NCBI GenBank assembly: GCA_030058085.1
Contig: JASGTU010000055.1
Span: 1-52,003 of the forward strand
Origin: Chloroflexota bacterium
GTDB lineage: Bacteria; Chloroflexota; Anaerolineae; Caldilineales; Caldilineaceae
Length of the DNA stretch: 52,003 nt
Direction: 5' to 3'
Both the position numbers and the translations under genes were made by a program. Below the pieces are notes generated by a model. The model was not told where the DNA came from. It worked only from the letters and a program-made list of their open reading frames with translations, and searched no databases. This document shows, piece by piece, positions 33,457 to 41,807 of the stretch (position 1 is the first letter of the stretch; each line of letters begins with the position of its first letter).

Positions 33457-34938
33457 ATGTTAACCATGCCGGCGTGGGACCTGCGCGCGCTGCTCACCAC
33501 CCTCTTCGCTCTCTACGTAGCAGGCGTCGCCATCTTCATCATCCTCGACAACCGCAGCCCGCAATCCACCTTTGCGTGGCTGTTTCTGCTCGTCAGCCTG
33601 CCGGTCGTCGGGCTGCTCGTCTACATCTTCTTCGGGCGCAGTTGGCACGCCTTCTCCGGGCGCAGCCTGTCACAACAGATCGTCGGCTCCGAGCTCAACC
33701 AGGCGCTGATGCCCCTCATGGCGCGGCACGCAGCCATCATGCAACGCATCGCCAAAGAAAAGCCCGAATCCTACAATCGCAACCTGCTGAACCTGATCGC
33801 CAACAACTCCGGCTCCATCCTCACCGAGTTCAACCAAGTCGAGGTTCTTCAGGACGCGCACGCCATGTACCCGCGCCTGCTCGAAGACCTGCGCCGCGCC
33901 CAGTCATCGATCCACCTGGAATTCTACATCTGGACCAACGACGAGTTCACGCAGCAGGTGAAGGACGTGCTGATCGAGCGCGCCCAGGCCGGGGTGCGCG
34001 TGCACGCCCTCTACGACGCCTTCACCGGCAGGGCGATGGGCAAAGCCTACCGCAATGAGTTGCTAGCCGGCGGCGTCGACATCCGCCCCTACCTGGCGCA
34101 TAAGCGGCTGCGCTCGCTGCACAATATCCAGTACCGCAACCACCGCAAGATCACCGTCATCGACGGCAAGATCGGCTACGTCGGCGGCATGAACCTGGAC
34201 AAAGAGCAGTTGTCCGGGCCGAAGGGCTTTTCCGCCTGGCGCGACACCCACTTGCGCATCCACGGCGAAGCGGCGCTGGCACTGCAGGCCAGCTTCGTCG
34301 TCAGTTGGCACAACTCCACCCTAGAGAAGCTGACCGATTCCGTCTATTTTCCCATCGACGAGATCCGCCGCGAGGTCACCGAGTTCACGCCGGTGCAGAT
34401 CGCGCAGTCCGGCCCGGACTCGCAATGGTCAGGGCTGCGCCAGCTCTATTTCTTCCTGATCATGGCGGCTAACCGCTCGATCCGTATCCAGTCGCCCTTC
34501 TTCATCCCCGACGAGTCCATCTCCGAGGCGCTGAAGTCGGCCGCGCTCGCCGGCGTGGACGTGCGCATGATCTTCCAACCGCGCGGCGGTTCGTACCAAC
34601 TGCCCTATCGCGCCGCCTATACCTACTACGCGGCGATGGCGCGCGCCGGCGCCCGCATCTTCCTCTATCAGAACGACACCTATTTCCACCCCAAGACGAT
34701 CAACATCGACGGGGCCATCTGCTCGGTCGGCTCGGCCAATATGGACATCCGCAGTTTCAGCATCAACTACGAGATCAACGCCGTCATCTACGACCAGGAT
34801 ATCGCGGGCGAATTGGCGCGCGACTTCGTTGCGGACCTGGAACACTGCACCGAGTTCAGCCTGCAGGAATACGAAAACGCCGGCATATGGCGGCGTTTCG
34901 CAGACTCGCTCTATCGTTTGGCCTCGCCCATCCTCTAG
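33457..34938 (+). CDS. cls: Cardiolipin synthase, phospholipase D type
   Basis: Transfers a phosphatidyl group between phosphatidylglycerol molecules to make cardiolipin. 493 residues: two N-terminal membrane helices (about 12-31 and 38-60), then two PLD half-domains. HKD motif 1 is H229-K231-D236 in NHRKITVIDGK and motif 2 is H411-K413-D418 in FHPKTINIDG, each followed by the expected VGGMN / VGSANMD segments. The order and spacing match ClsA-type enzymes. It is a single gene 54 bases after darA and converges on the zinc-ribbon gene. Confidence 0.95.
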   Translation: MLTMPAWDLRALLTTLFALYVAGVAIFIILDNRSPQSTFAWLFLLVSLPVVGLLVYIFFGRSWHAFSGRSLSQQIVGSELNQALMPLMARHAAIMQRIAKEKPESYNRNLLNLIANNSGSILTEFNQVEVLQDAHAMYPRLLEDLRRAQSSIHLEFYIWTNDEFTQQVKDVLIERAQAGVRVHALYDAFTGRAMGKAYRNELLAGGVDIRPYLAHKRLRSLHNIQYRNHRKITVIDGKIGYVGGMNLDKEQLSGPKGFSAWRDTHLRIHGEAALALQASFVVSWHNSTLEKLTDSVYFPIDEIRREVTEFTPVQIAQSGPDSQWSGLRQLYFFLIMAANRSIRIQSPFFIPDESISEALKSAALAGVDVRMIFQPRGGSYQLPYRAAYTYYAAMARAGARIFLYQNDTYFHPKTINIDGAICSVGSANMDIRSFSINYEINAVIYDQDIAGELARDFVADLEHCTEFSLQEYENAGIWRRFADSLYRLASPIL

Positions 34939-34985
34939 CGCGGACGCAGCCCCAACCATAAAGGCGCTATCCCTAGCGCCGGCGT

Positions 34986-35426
34986 CTACAGATCGTCGTC
35001 GTCCAGGCCCGGCCCCAGCGCATCACCCATGCCGCCCATGTCACCCATACTGTCATCCATGCCCGCCATCTCCGGCATGGACTTCTCGATCTCCTCCGGG
35101 CTTTCGCCGCGTTCCAGCCGGTCGATCATCTCGCCCATCTCAGCGTCCAGCGGCTCGCCGGTCTCGTCGCTCATGCGGCGCATGAAGCTCGCCAACGCCC
35201 GCGGGTCTTCGCTCTCCAGCCCCGACATCAGCGAAGAATCGTCAGCCAGTTCGTCCAGCCGGCTGTCTTCCGAGCGCTTAACCGCCACGCGACTCACCAG
35301 CCGGCGCAGATTCGCCCCCTGACAATTCGGGCAGCGCGCCTTGTCGTCGCCGGCCTCGCTGAACGTCCGGAAGAACACGCTCACCCGCTTGCGACAGTCA
35401 TAACAAAAATACTCGTAGATGGGCAT
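34986..35426 (-). CDS. FmdB-type zinc-ribbon protein with acidic Met-rich tail
   Basis: 146 residues from the ATG at 35426 (MPIYEYFCYDC), preceded by GAGGGAAG; a longer open frame exists upstream but overlaps the gmk promoter region. The first 45 residues are the FmdB/CxxC_CxxC_SSSS zinc ribbon with CYDC and CPNC pairs. The rest is acidic and helical. It ends in Met/Gly/Asp-rich repeats (MAGMDDSMGDMGGMGDALG) and a DDDDL terminus. FmdB proteins are putative transcriptional regulators whose function is poorly known. It is divergent from gmk. Confidence 0.9.
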   Translation of the reverse strand: MPIYEYFCYDCRKRVSVFFRTFSEAGDDKARCPNCQGANLRRLVSRVAVKRSEDSRLDELADDSSLMSGLESEDPRALASFMRRMSDETGEPLDAEMGEMIDRLERGESPEEIEKSMPEMAGMDDSMGDMGGMGDALGPGLDDDDL

Positions 35427-35507
35427 CCCGCTTCCCTCGACATTGTTCACGCCGGCTGATTTTCCTCGACAGCCGGACCTCACGTATACTTTGACAAGTA
35501 CTAGGAC

Positions 35508-35540
35508 GGGAACGCAGTTCCCGCGCGCAGGCATTATAAT
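35508..35540 (+). promoter_or_regulatory. Palindrome and -10 box upstream of gmk
   Basis: GGGAAC-GCA-GTTCCC (35508-35522) is a perfect 15-bp palindrome lying where the -35 region of a TATAAT box (35535-35540) would be. The -10 is consensus but no -35 fits, which would suit an activator-dependent or repressor-controlled start. It lies between the divergent fmdB-like and gmk genes. Confidence 0.4.
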
Positions 35541-35565
35541 GAGTAGATAGGACAGGGGCAAGCCG

Positions 35566-36246
35566 ATGAGCCATCAACCGACGACGGCAGAGCGGCATCT
35601 CGCCGATACGAGTACGGATTCCGACATAGAAACTTTCTACAAGACCCTGGCGGAACCGCGCCCCGTGCTGGTGGTGCTTTCCGGGCCGAGCGGCGTGGGC
35701 AAAGACGCCACGTTGCAACTGATGAAGGAACAGGACGCGTCGTTCTATTTCGTCGTCACGGCTACGACGCGCGCCCAGCGGCCCAACGAAGTCGACGGCG
35801 TCGACTATCACTTCATCTCCATGAGCGAGTTCGCCGAGATGATCGAAAACAAGGAACTGCTCGAACATGCGGTCGTCTACGGCGACTATAAGGGCATTCC
35901 CAAAAAGCATGTACGCCAGGCGCTCGCCAGCGGCAAGGACGTCATCATGCGCATCGACGTGCAGGGCGCAGCCACCATCCGCAAGCTGATCCCCAACGCC
36001 GTCACCATATTCCTCACCTCTGAAAGTGAGGAGGAGTTGGTGCGCCGCCTGCAAGAACGTAAGACCGAAGACCCCGGCAAGCTCAAGATGCGCATCGCCA
36101 CCGCGCGCCAAGAGCTACGGCGCGTGGTCGAGTTCGACTACGTCGTAGTCAATCGCATGGACCAACTCCAGGAGACAGCCGAGCAAGTGCGCAGCATCAT
36201 CAACGCCGAAAAGCGACGCGTCGACTGGAAGCCGGTGGAGATCTAG
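35566..36246 (+). CDS. gmk: Guanylate kinase
   Basis: GMP to GDP phosphorylation. 226 residues, with an N-terminal extension of about 30 residues before the kinase fold. P-loop LSGPSGVGKDAT (38-49), GMP-binding RPNEVDGVDYHFIS and ELLEHAVVYGDYKGIPK, lid region RLQERKTEDPGKLKMR. The residue after the P-loop lysine is Asp47 where Ser/Thr normally helps bind magnesium; the rest of the active site is intact. It is followed after 10 bases by the rhomboid gene, probably in one transcript. Confidence 0.94.
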   Translation: MSHQPTTAERHLADTSTDSDIETFYKTLAEPRPVLVVLSGPSGVGKDATLQLMKEQDASFYFVVTATTRAQRPNEVDGVDYHFISMSEFAEMIENKELLEHAVVYGDYKGIPKKHVRQALASGKDVIMRIDVQGAATIRKLIPNAVTIFLTSESEEELVRRLQERKTEDPGKLKMRIATARQELRRVVEFDYVVVNRMDQLQETAEQVRSIINAEKRRVDWKPVEI

Positions 36247-36256
36247 CGAGCGCCTT

Positions 36257-37069
36257 GTGAGCTACCTGCCGCCCGATCCATCCCGCCCCGCGCCGGCTGT
36301 CGAGCCGTTTGACCCCCGGCCCCAATTCTACATCCGCCTTAGCCCGCCGTGGGTGACGCGCACGCTGCTGGCGATCAACGTCGCGGTCTTCGTCGCCATG
36401 ATCGCGGCCGGCTTTCTGCTCTACAACACCTTCAACGGTTCCGAAGACATGCGCATCTTGGTCCTCTTTGGGGCCAAGGTCAACGAATTGATCGCGCTGG
36501 GCCAGACGTGGCGGCTGTTCACAGCCATGTTCCTGCACATCGGCGTCTTCCACCTGCTCTTCAACCTCTACGCTCTGAACGCGCTGGGGCCGCTGGTGGA
36601 GGGCTACTTCGGCCATGTGCGCTTCCTGGCGATCTACCTGATCGCGGGGTTGTTCGGCAGTCTGGCGAGTTACGCTTTCTCGCCCGTGCCGTCGGCGGGC
36701 GCATCCGGGGCTATCTTCGGGCTAGCCGGCGCCACTACCGTCTACTTTCTGCGCTACCGCGAAAACTTCGGCGCGCGCGGCCGCGCCATCCTGCAGAACA
36801 TGCTGCTCATCATCGGCATCAACCTGGTCTTTGGCCTCACCGCGCCGGGCATCGACAACTGGGGCCATGTTGGCGGGCTAGTCGGCGGCGCGCTCGTCGC
36901 CTTTGGCCTGCTGCCCCGCTACGCCGCCCCCGCCGTGATCCTGCCTGGGTCACAGCCCCTGCAGGAAGAGACGCGCACGTTTCACTACGCGCTGTGGGTC
37001 ACAGTCTGTATCGTCGTGCTGGTCCTCGGCGTCGAATTCGCCACACGGGCCAGACACCTTGCGCCGTAA
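36257..37069 (+). CDS. Rhomboid family intramembrane serine protease
   Basis: 270 residues, GTG start. About seven membrane helices. The catalytic dyad is Ser150 in SAGASGAIFG and His204 in NWGHVGGLVGG, and the family landmarks HIGVFHLLFNLYAL and the loop containing LGQTWRLFTAMFLH are present. The N-terminal 30 residues are Pro-rich and cytoplasmic. An additional last helix (about 243-262) follows the core, as in 6+1 helix rhomboids. It should cleave membrane-protein substrates within the bilayer; the substrate is unknown. No housekeeping partner other than gmk. Confidence 0.94.
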   Translation: MSYLPPDPSRPAPAVEPFDPRPQFYIRLSPPWVTRTLLAINVAVFVAMIAAGFLLYNTFNGSEDMRILVLFGAKVNELIALGQTWRLFTAMFLHIGVFHLLFNLYALNALGPLVEGYFGHVRFLAIYLIAGLFGSLASYAFSPVPSAGASGAIFGLAGATTVYFLRYRENFGARGRAILQNMLLIIGINLVFGLTAPGIDNWGHVGGLVGGALVAFGLLPRYAAPAVILPGSQPLQEETRTFHYALWVTVCIVVLVLGVEFATRARHLAP

Positions 37070-37138
37070 ATCTGGAACCTGGGAGCGGACGGCGTTAGCC
37101 GTCGCCGCCACAAGTTTCGTTCAACTGGGGGCTGACTA

Positions 37139-38719
37139 ATGGAATTACAACGCATGAGCGGCATCTTGCTGCATCCCACTTCGTTGCCTGGGCGGTATGG
37201 CATCGGTTCGATGAACCAGGCGGCCTACGAGTGGGTGGACTTTCTGCACCGGACGCGCCAGAGTATCTGGCAGGTGTTGCCCCTCGGCCCTACCGGCTAC
37301 GGCGACAGCCCCTACCAGAGCTTTAGCTCCTTCGCCGGCAATCCCTACCTGATCAGCTTGGAAGACCTGGTGAGCGAAGGGCTGCTCGACCACTCCGTCC
37401 TAGACGAAGCGCCGGACTTCCCCGAAGATCGCGTCGACTTCGGCGCCATCTACCACTGGAAGCGGCCCGTCCTGCGCCAGGCTGCAGCCCGCTTTGTCGA
37501 ACGAGCCGCCCCAGAGCAACAAGAGGAGTTCGACCGCTTCTGCCAGGAAAACGCCGAATGGCTGGACGACTTTGCGCTCTTCATGGCCCTCAAAGACGCG
37601 CACGACGGCGCGCCCTGGACCGAGTGGGAGATGCCGCTGCGCAGCCGCCGCCCCGCCGCGCTTGCCGAGGCGACCGCCGCCCATGCCGCCGCCATCCATG
37701 CCCACAAGTTTAACCAGTGGCTCTTCTATCGCCAGTGGACCCAGCTCAAAGCCTACGCCAACAAAAGCCAAATCCGCATCGTCGGCGACATCCCTATCTT
37801 CGTCGCGCTCGACAGCGCCGACACCTGGACCAACCCCGGTGAGTTCTTCCTGGACAATAAGTACCAGCCCACCGTCGTTGCAGGCGTGCCGCCGGACTAC
37901 TTCTCCGCCACCGGACAGCTCTGGGGCAACCCGCTCTATCGCTGGAAAACCATGCGCAAGAACGGCTACGCCTGGTGGCTGCGCCGCATCCGCGCCGCCC
38001 TGCGCCTCTACGACATCGTGCGCGTCGACCACTTCCGCGGCTTTGCCGGCTATTGGGAAGTGCCCGCCGGCGAAGAGACCGCCGAAAACGGCCGGTGGGT
38101 CAAAGGCCCCGGCGCCGACTTCTTCGAGGTCGTGCAGAAGGAACTAGGCGAGCTGCCCATCATCGCCGAGGACCTAGGCGAGATCACGCCCGACGTGATC
38201 GAGCTGCGCAACCGCTTCAACCTGCCGGGCATGAAGGTGCTCCAGTTCGCCTTCAGCACTGAAGCCAGCGACAAATTCCTGCCCCACAACTTTACGTCGA
38301 ACTTCGTGGTCTATTCCGGTACGCACGACAACGACACGAGCCGCGGCTGGTACGAAAAAAGCTCGACGCCCGAAGAGCGCGACTTCTTCCGCCGCTACTT
38401 GCGCACCGACGGCAGCGACCCGGCGTGGAGCTTGATCGACGCCGCCTTCCGCAGCGTCGCCGTGATGGCCGTCGTCCCGCTCCAGGATGTGCTCAACCTC
38501 GACACCCACTCACGCATGAACCTGCCCGGCACGTCCAGCGGCAACTGGACTTGGCGCTTCCGCCCCGTCCAGCTCACCGGGCACATCGAGTGGCGGCTGC
38601 TCGAAGCCGTCACCATCTACGGCCGCGACCCGGAGATCTACGCTGACAAAGACGCCGAAGCCGGCGGGCAATCCGGGCAGAAAGCGAAAGGGTTGGGCGG
38701 ACAGGTCGCATCGGCATGA
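37139..38719 (+). CDS. malQ: 4-alpha-glucanotransferase (amylomaltase, GH77)
   Basis: Disproportionates alpha-1,4-glucans in glycogen or maltodextrin metabolism. 526 residues: SGILLHPTSLPGRYGIGSM, WQVLPLGPTGYGDSPYQSFSSFAGNP, GDIPIFVALDSADTW and VAGVPPDYFSATGQLWGNP. The nucleophile Asp is in VRVDHFRGF, the acid/base Glu in PIIAEDLGEI, and the transition-state Asp in GTHDNDT. An extra tail of about 25 residues (Gly/Gln/Lys-rich) follows the core. Its TGA overlaps the ATG of the next gene (ATGA at 38716), so translation is probably coupled to a membrane glycosyltransferase-like protein, an odd pairing. Confidence 0.95.
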   Translation: MELQRMSGILLHPTSLPGRYGIGSMNQAAYEWVDFLHRTRQSIWQVLPLGPTGYGDSPYQSFSSFAGNPYLISLEDLVSEGLLDHSVLDEAPDFPEDRVDFGAIYHWKRPVLRQAAARFVERAAPEQQEEFDRFCQENAEWLDDFALFMALKDAHDGAPWTEWEMPLRSRRPAALAEATAAHAAAIHAHKFNQWLFYRQWTQLKAYANKSQIRIVGDIPIFVALDSADTWTNPGEFFLDNKYQPTVVAGVPPDYFSATGQLWGNPLYRWKTMRKNGYAWWLRRIRAALRLYDIVRVDHFRGFAGYWEVPAGEETAENGRWVKGPGADFFEVVQKELGELPIIAEDLGEITPDVIELRNRFNLPGMKVLQFAFSTEASDKFLPHNFTSNFVVYSGTHDNDTSRGWYEKSSTPEERDFFRRYLRTDGSDPAWSLIDAAFRSVAVMAVVPLQDVLNLDTHSRMNLPGTSSGNWTWRFRPVQLTGHIEWRLLEAVTIYGRDPEIYADKDAEAGGQSGQKAKGLGGQVASA

Positions 38720-40776
38720 CCGCCAAGAGCAGTCCCGTTGCGCCGGCATCCGCCCGCGGCGACCGCGCCTGGCGGGGCGGGGCCGTCCTGCTCCTGATCC
38801 TGCTCGGATCGCTGGCGGCCCGGCTCTGGTATTCCAGCGCCAACCCGTTCAGCTATGACGAGACGCACAACCTCATGATCGGCGCGCTGGCGAGCCAGGG
38901 CTACGCGCCGTATCGCGAGATCTACTCGGTCATCGCGCCCTTCGCCTTGCTCACGATGCGCGCCGCCGCCACGCTCTGGGACACGACGCACTGGGTGCGC
39001 ATGCCCGTGATCGTCTACGGCCTAGCCGGCGTCGCCGCCCTCTACTACCTGACCTGGCGCCACACCCCGCGCAACGGCATCCTGGCGGCGGGGCTGGCAG
39101 CCGTCTTCTTCTCGTTCAACCCACACTTCTTCTTCGTCTCCACGTCCATCAACCTGGAGGCGGGCGCGCTGGGCCTGGGACTGATCGCCGTCGCCATCGT
39201 CGAGCATTACCGCACCCGGCCCGCGCACACACGCAGCACACTGTGGCTTCTCTTGGCGGGCGCCGTCTTCGGCCTCAGCACGACCTTCAAGGTGTTCGTG
39301 CCCTTCGTCCCCGCTGTGATCGCGCTGCAGCTGTTCCTGATCCTGACCGTCGACCGGGAACGCAGCCTGCGCAGCCCCGGCGTCTACGGCGAACTGCTCA
39401 AGCTGGGCCTAGTCTGCGCAGCGGGGGTACTGCTGGTCATCGCCCTCTTGCTGCTCACCTTCGACCGCGCGCCCATGCTCGAACAGGTCATCGGCTCGCG
39501 CTTCGTCCTGCGCGAGGCCATCGAGACCGACGAGGCCGGCGTCAACATTGCTGAGGCGCTGACCGGCGGCGACTTGCTGCAATACGTCCCCCTCACCCTC
39601 GGCGCGCTGATCGGTCTGGCGGCGGTCTGGCGACAGCGCCTAGCCCACGCCTGGATCTGGCCGCTCTGGTTTGTGCTGGCCGCGGCCTTCCTGCTCAGCC
39701 ACGACCCGGTGCGCCCGCGCCACACCGTGATGATCCTGCCGCCCCTCGCCGCACTGAGCGGCATCGGCCTCGCCTGGCTCGCGACGTCCTTGGCGCAGCA
39801 GAAGCCCGCCCTGGCGCGCCGGCTGAATCCGCTCGCTGCGACGGGCGTTCTGGCCTGGGCCATTCTCGCCCCGCTCCCGCTGATCGAGATCGAGACGTTC
39901 ACCGAGAAGCACCCGGTGCGCCAGGCCGCCATCGACTTCGTGCAGCAGACCACCGCGCCCGCCGACTGCATCATCTCGAAAGAAAACCGTCTCCACTTTC
40001 TGGCAGGGCGTCTCTCCACGCCCCATCTCTCGCTGATATCGACCGCGCGCCTTTTCAGCGGGCTGCTGCCGGCCGCGGCTATCGCCGCAGAGATCGAACA
40101 GCACGACTGCCCGGTCCTCGTCTACACCGACACCTTCGACCGGCTAATCCCTGATCTGCGCCAGGAGTTGGACCGGCTCTATGCCCTCAAGCTGACGCTG
40201 GTCGACCCGCGCGAGCCGGACTACCCGCTGGAAGTTTACGCAGTCAAGCAAAACACGCAGGCCCCGCCGCCCGTCGCGCAGGCATACCGGCTGGGCGACC
40301 GCATTGCGTTCCTCGGCTACGGGTTGAGCGCAGGGCCGTGGCAGCCGGGCCAGACGGTGCACCTCTCCGCCTACTGGCAGGCCGTTGAGCAGATGGACCA
40401 CGAATATAAAATCTTCGTTCACCTGGTGGACAGCCAGGGCAATACAGCCGCCATCTTCGACCACTATCCTTTCACGCTGCGCGAAGAATACCTGGCTGCC
40501 GATGTCGAGTTGAACGCAATTTATCGCGGCAATCCCGCCGCGCTGCCCGCCTACTACCCCGCAACCGGCATGATCCCTACCAGCCTGTGGCAGCCCGGCG
40601 AGACGCTCGTCGAAACCGTCGCCCTGCCCCTGCCCGCGGACCTGCCGCCCGGCGCCTACACGCTGGCTCTGGGCCTTTACGACGAGAACAGCATGGAACG
40701 CCTGACCGTCACCGGCGCGCCGGACGGCCCGTACAACCAGATCACCCTCGGCCTCGTTCAGGTTATCGGAGACTGA
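38716..40776 (+). CDS. GT-C membrane glycosyltransferase-like protein (GT39/ArnT-like) with exported C-terminal module
   Basis: 686 residues. N-terminal helix (about 21-38) followed by the GT-C first-loop acidic pair D48-E49 in NPFSYDETHNL, which in PMT/ArnT enzymes contacts the lipid-phosphate sugar donor. About ten more helices run to residue 400, then an exported region. Residues about 522-686 form the beta-rich module found in three other proteins here (AYWQAVEQMDHEYKIFVHLVD, PTSLWQPGE, PADLPPGAYTLALGLYD). It should transfer a sugar from a polyprenyl carrier outside the cell. It is followed after three bases by a DPM1-like GT2, which could make the donor. Confidence 0.85.
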   Translation: MTAKSSPVAPASARGDRAWRGGAVLLLILLGSLAARLWYSSANPFSYDETHNLMIGALASQGYAPYREIYSVIAPFALLTMRAAATLWDTTHWVRMPVIVYGLAGVAALYYLTWRHTPRNGILAAGLAAVFFSFNPHFFFVSTSINLEAGALGLGLIAVAIVEHYRTRPAHTRSTLWLLLAGAVFGLSTTFKVFVPFVPAVIALQLFLILTVDRERSLRSPGVYGELLKLGLVCAAGVLLVIALLLLTFDRAPMLEQVIGSRFVLREAIETDEAGVNIAEALTGGDLLQYVPLTLGALIGLAAVWRQRLAHAWIWPLWFVLAAAFLLSHDPVRPRHTVMILPPLAALSGIGLAWLATSLAQQKPALARRLNPLAATGVLAWAILAPLPLIEIETFTEKHPVRQAAIDFVQQTTAPADCIISKENRLHFLAGRLSTPHLSLISTARLFSGLLPAAAIAAEIEQHDCPVLVYTDTFDRLIPDLRQELDRLYALKLTLVDPREPDYPLEVYAVKQNTQAPPPVAQAYRLGDRIAFLGYGLSAGPWQPGQTVHLSAYWQAVEQMDHEYKIFVHLVDSQGNTAAIFDHYPFTLREEYLAADVELNAIYRGNPAALPAYYPATGMIPTSLWQPGETLVETVALPLPADLPPGAYTLALGLYDENSMERLTVTGAPDGPYNQITLGLVQVIGD

Positions 40777-40779
40777 CAT

Positions 40780-41805
40780 ATGGAGATGGATGACTCTGCT
40801 GCTCACCCCTTGTACGATGGACTGAACTTCGCGCCGGCGTCGGGGGTCAGTATGATCCTGCCCGCCTATGACGAAGAGCAGGGCATTGGCCCCGTGCTGG
40901 ACCAGCTTCACACCGTCATGGCGCATACCGGCCGGCCTTACGAAATTGTGGTAGTCGACGACGGCTCGCGTGACGGCACAGCCGAGGCGGTTCTGCACCA
41001 CATCGCCGCCAACCCGACTCATCCGGTCATTGCGCTACGTCACCACGCCAACCGCGGCTACGGCGCCGCCATCAAGACAGGCATACGCCACGCCCGCTAC
41101 GACATCCTCTGCATTACCGACGCCGACGGCACCTACCCGAACGAGCGCATCCCCGATCTGCTGGCGCGGCTGGAAGAAGGGCGCGCCGACATGGTGGTGG
41201 GCGCGCGCACCGGCGATCATGTGCGCATCCCGCCGCTGCGCCGCCCAGCCAAATGGGCTATCGGACAGCTTGCCAACCTCGTGGCGGGCGGGAAAATTCC
41301 CGATCTCAATTCCGGCCTGCGCATCTTCCGTCGCACCGCCGCAATGGAGTTCTTCGACATCCTGCCCGACGGCTTCTCCTTCACCACGACGATCACGCTG
41401 GGCATGCTCACCAACGGCTACCTGGTCGAGTACGCGCCCATCGACTATCACGCCCGCGTCGGCAAGTCCAAGATCCGCCCGATCCACGACACGCTCAACT
41501 TCGTCCAGTTGATCCTGCGCATCGCGCTCTATTTCGCGCCACTCAAGCTCTTTCTGCCGCTTAGCATGTTGTTGGTGGTGCTGGGGCTGGTCTGGGGCAT
41601 ATTCAGCATCACGATCCTCGACGAGCTGGCCGACGTCAGTACGCTAATCATCGAAATGGCCGCCGTTCAGATCGCGGTCATCGGCCTGCTGGCAGAGTTG
41701 ATCAACCGGCGCTTTCCCAGCCAGGCGCGCTTGGCGCGCAGTCGCCTGGAGCGACCGGAACATGCGCCTGCGTTACAGTCGAACGATCACGATAAGGAGT
41801 TATAG
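40780..41805 (+). CDS. Glycosyltransferase family 2, dolichol/polyprenyl-phosphate-sugar synthase-like
   Basis: 341 residues. GT-A domain (about 20-235): SMILPAYDEEQGIGPVLDQL, VVVDDGSRDGTAEAV, HHANRGYGAAIKTG, metal-binding DADG in CITDADGTYPNERIPDL, and MVVGART. The downstream KSKIRPIHDTLNF segment and two C-terminal helices (about 240-300) are typical of DPM1/GtrB-like enzymes. It probably loads a sugar onto a polyprenyl phosphate on the inner face, supplying the GT-C proteins on either side. The start ATG follows the previous stop by three bases; AAGGAG at its own end serves the next gene. Confidence 0.92.
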   Translation: MEMDDSAAHPLYDGLNFAPASGVSMILPAYDEEQGIGPVLDQLHTVMAHTGRPYEIVVVDDGSRDGTAEAVLHHIAANPTHPVIALRHHANRGYGAAIKTGIRHARYDILCITDADGTYPNERIPDLLARLEEGRADMVVGARTGDHVRIPPLRRPAKWAIGQLANLVAGGKIPDLNSGLRIFRRTAAMEFFDILPDGFSFTTTITLGMLTNGYLVEYAPIDYHARVGKSKIRPIHDTLNFVQLILRIALYFAPLKLFLPLSMLLVVLGLVWGIFSITILDELADVSTLIIEMAAVQIAVIGLLAELINRRFPSQARLARSRLERPEHAPALQSNDHDKEL

Positions 41806-41807
41806 GC

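Noticed and set aside
35491-35540. TTGACA (35491) and TATAAT (35535) as one promoter for gmk
   Set aside because: They are separated by 38 bases, too far for one sigma-70 promoter; only the -10 box was retained as a candidate.
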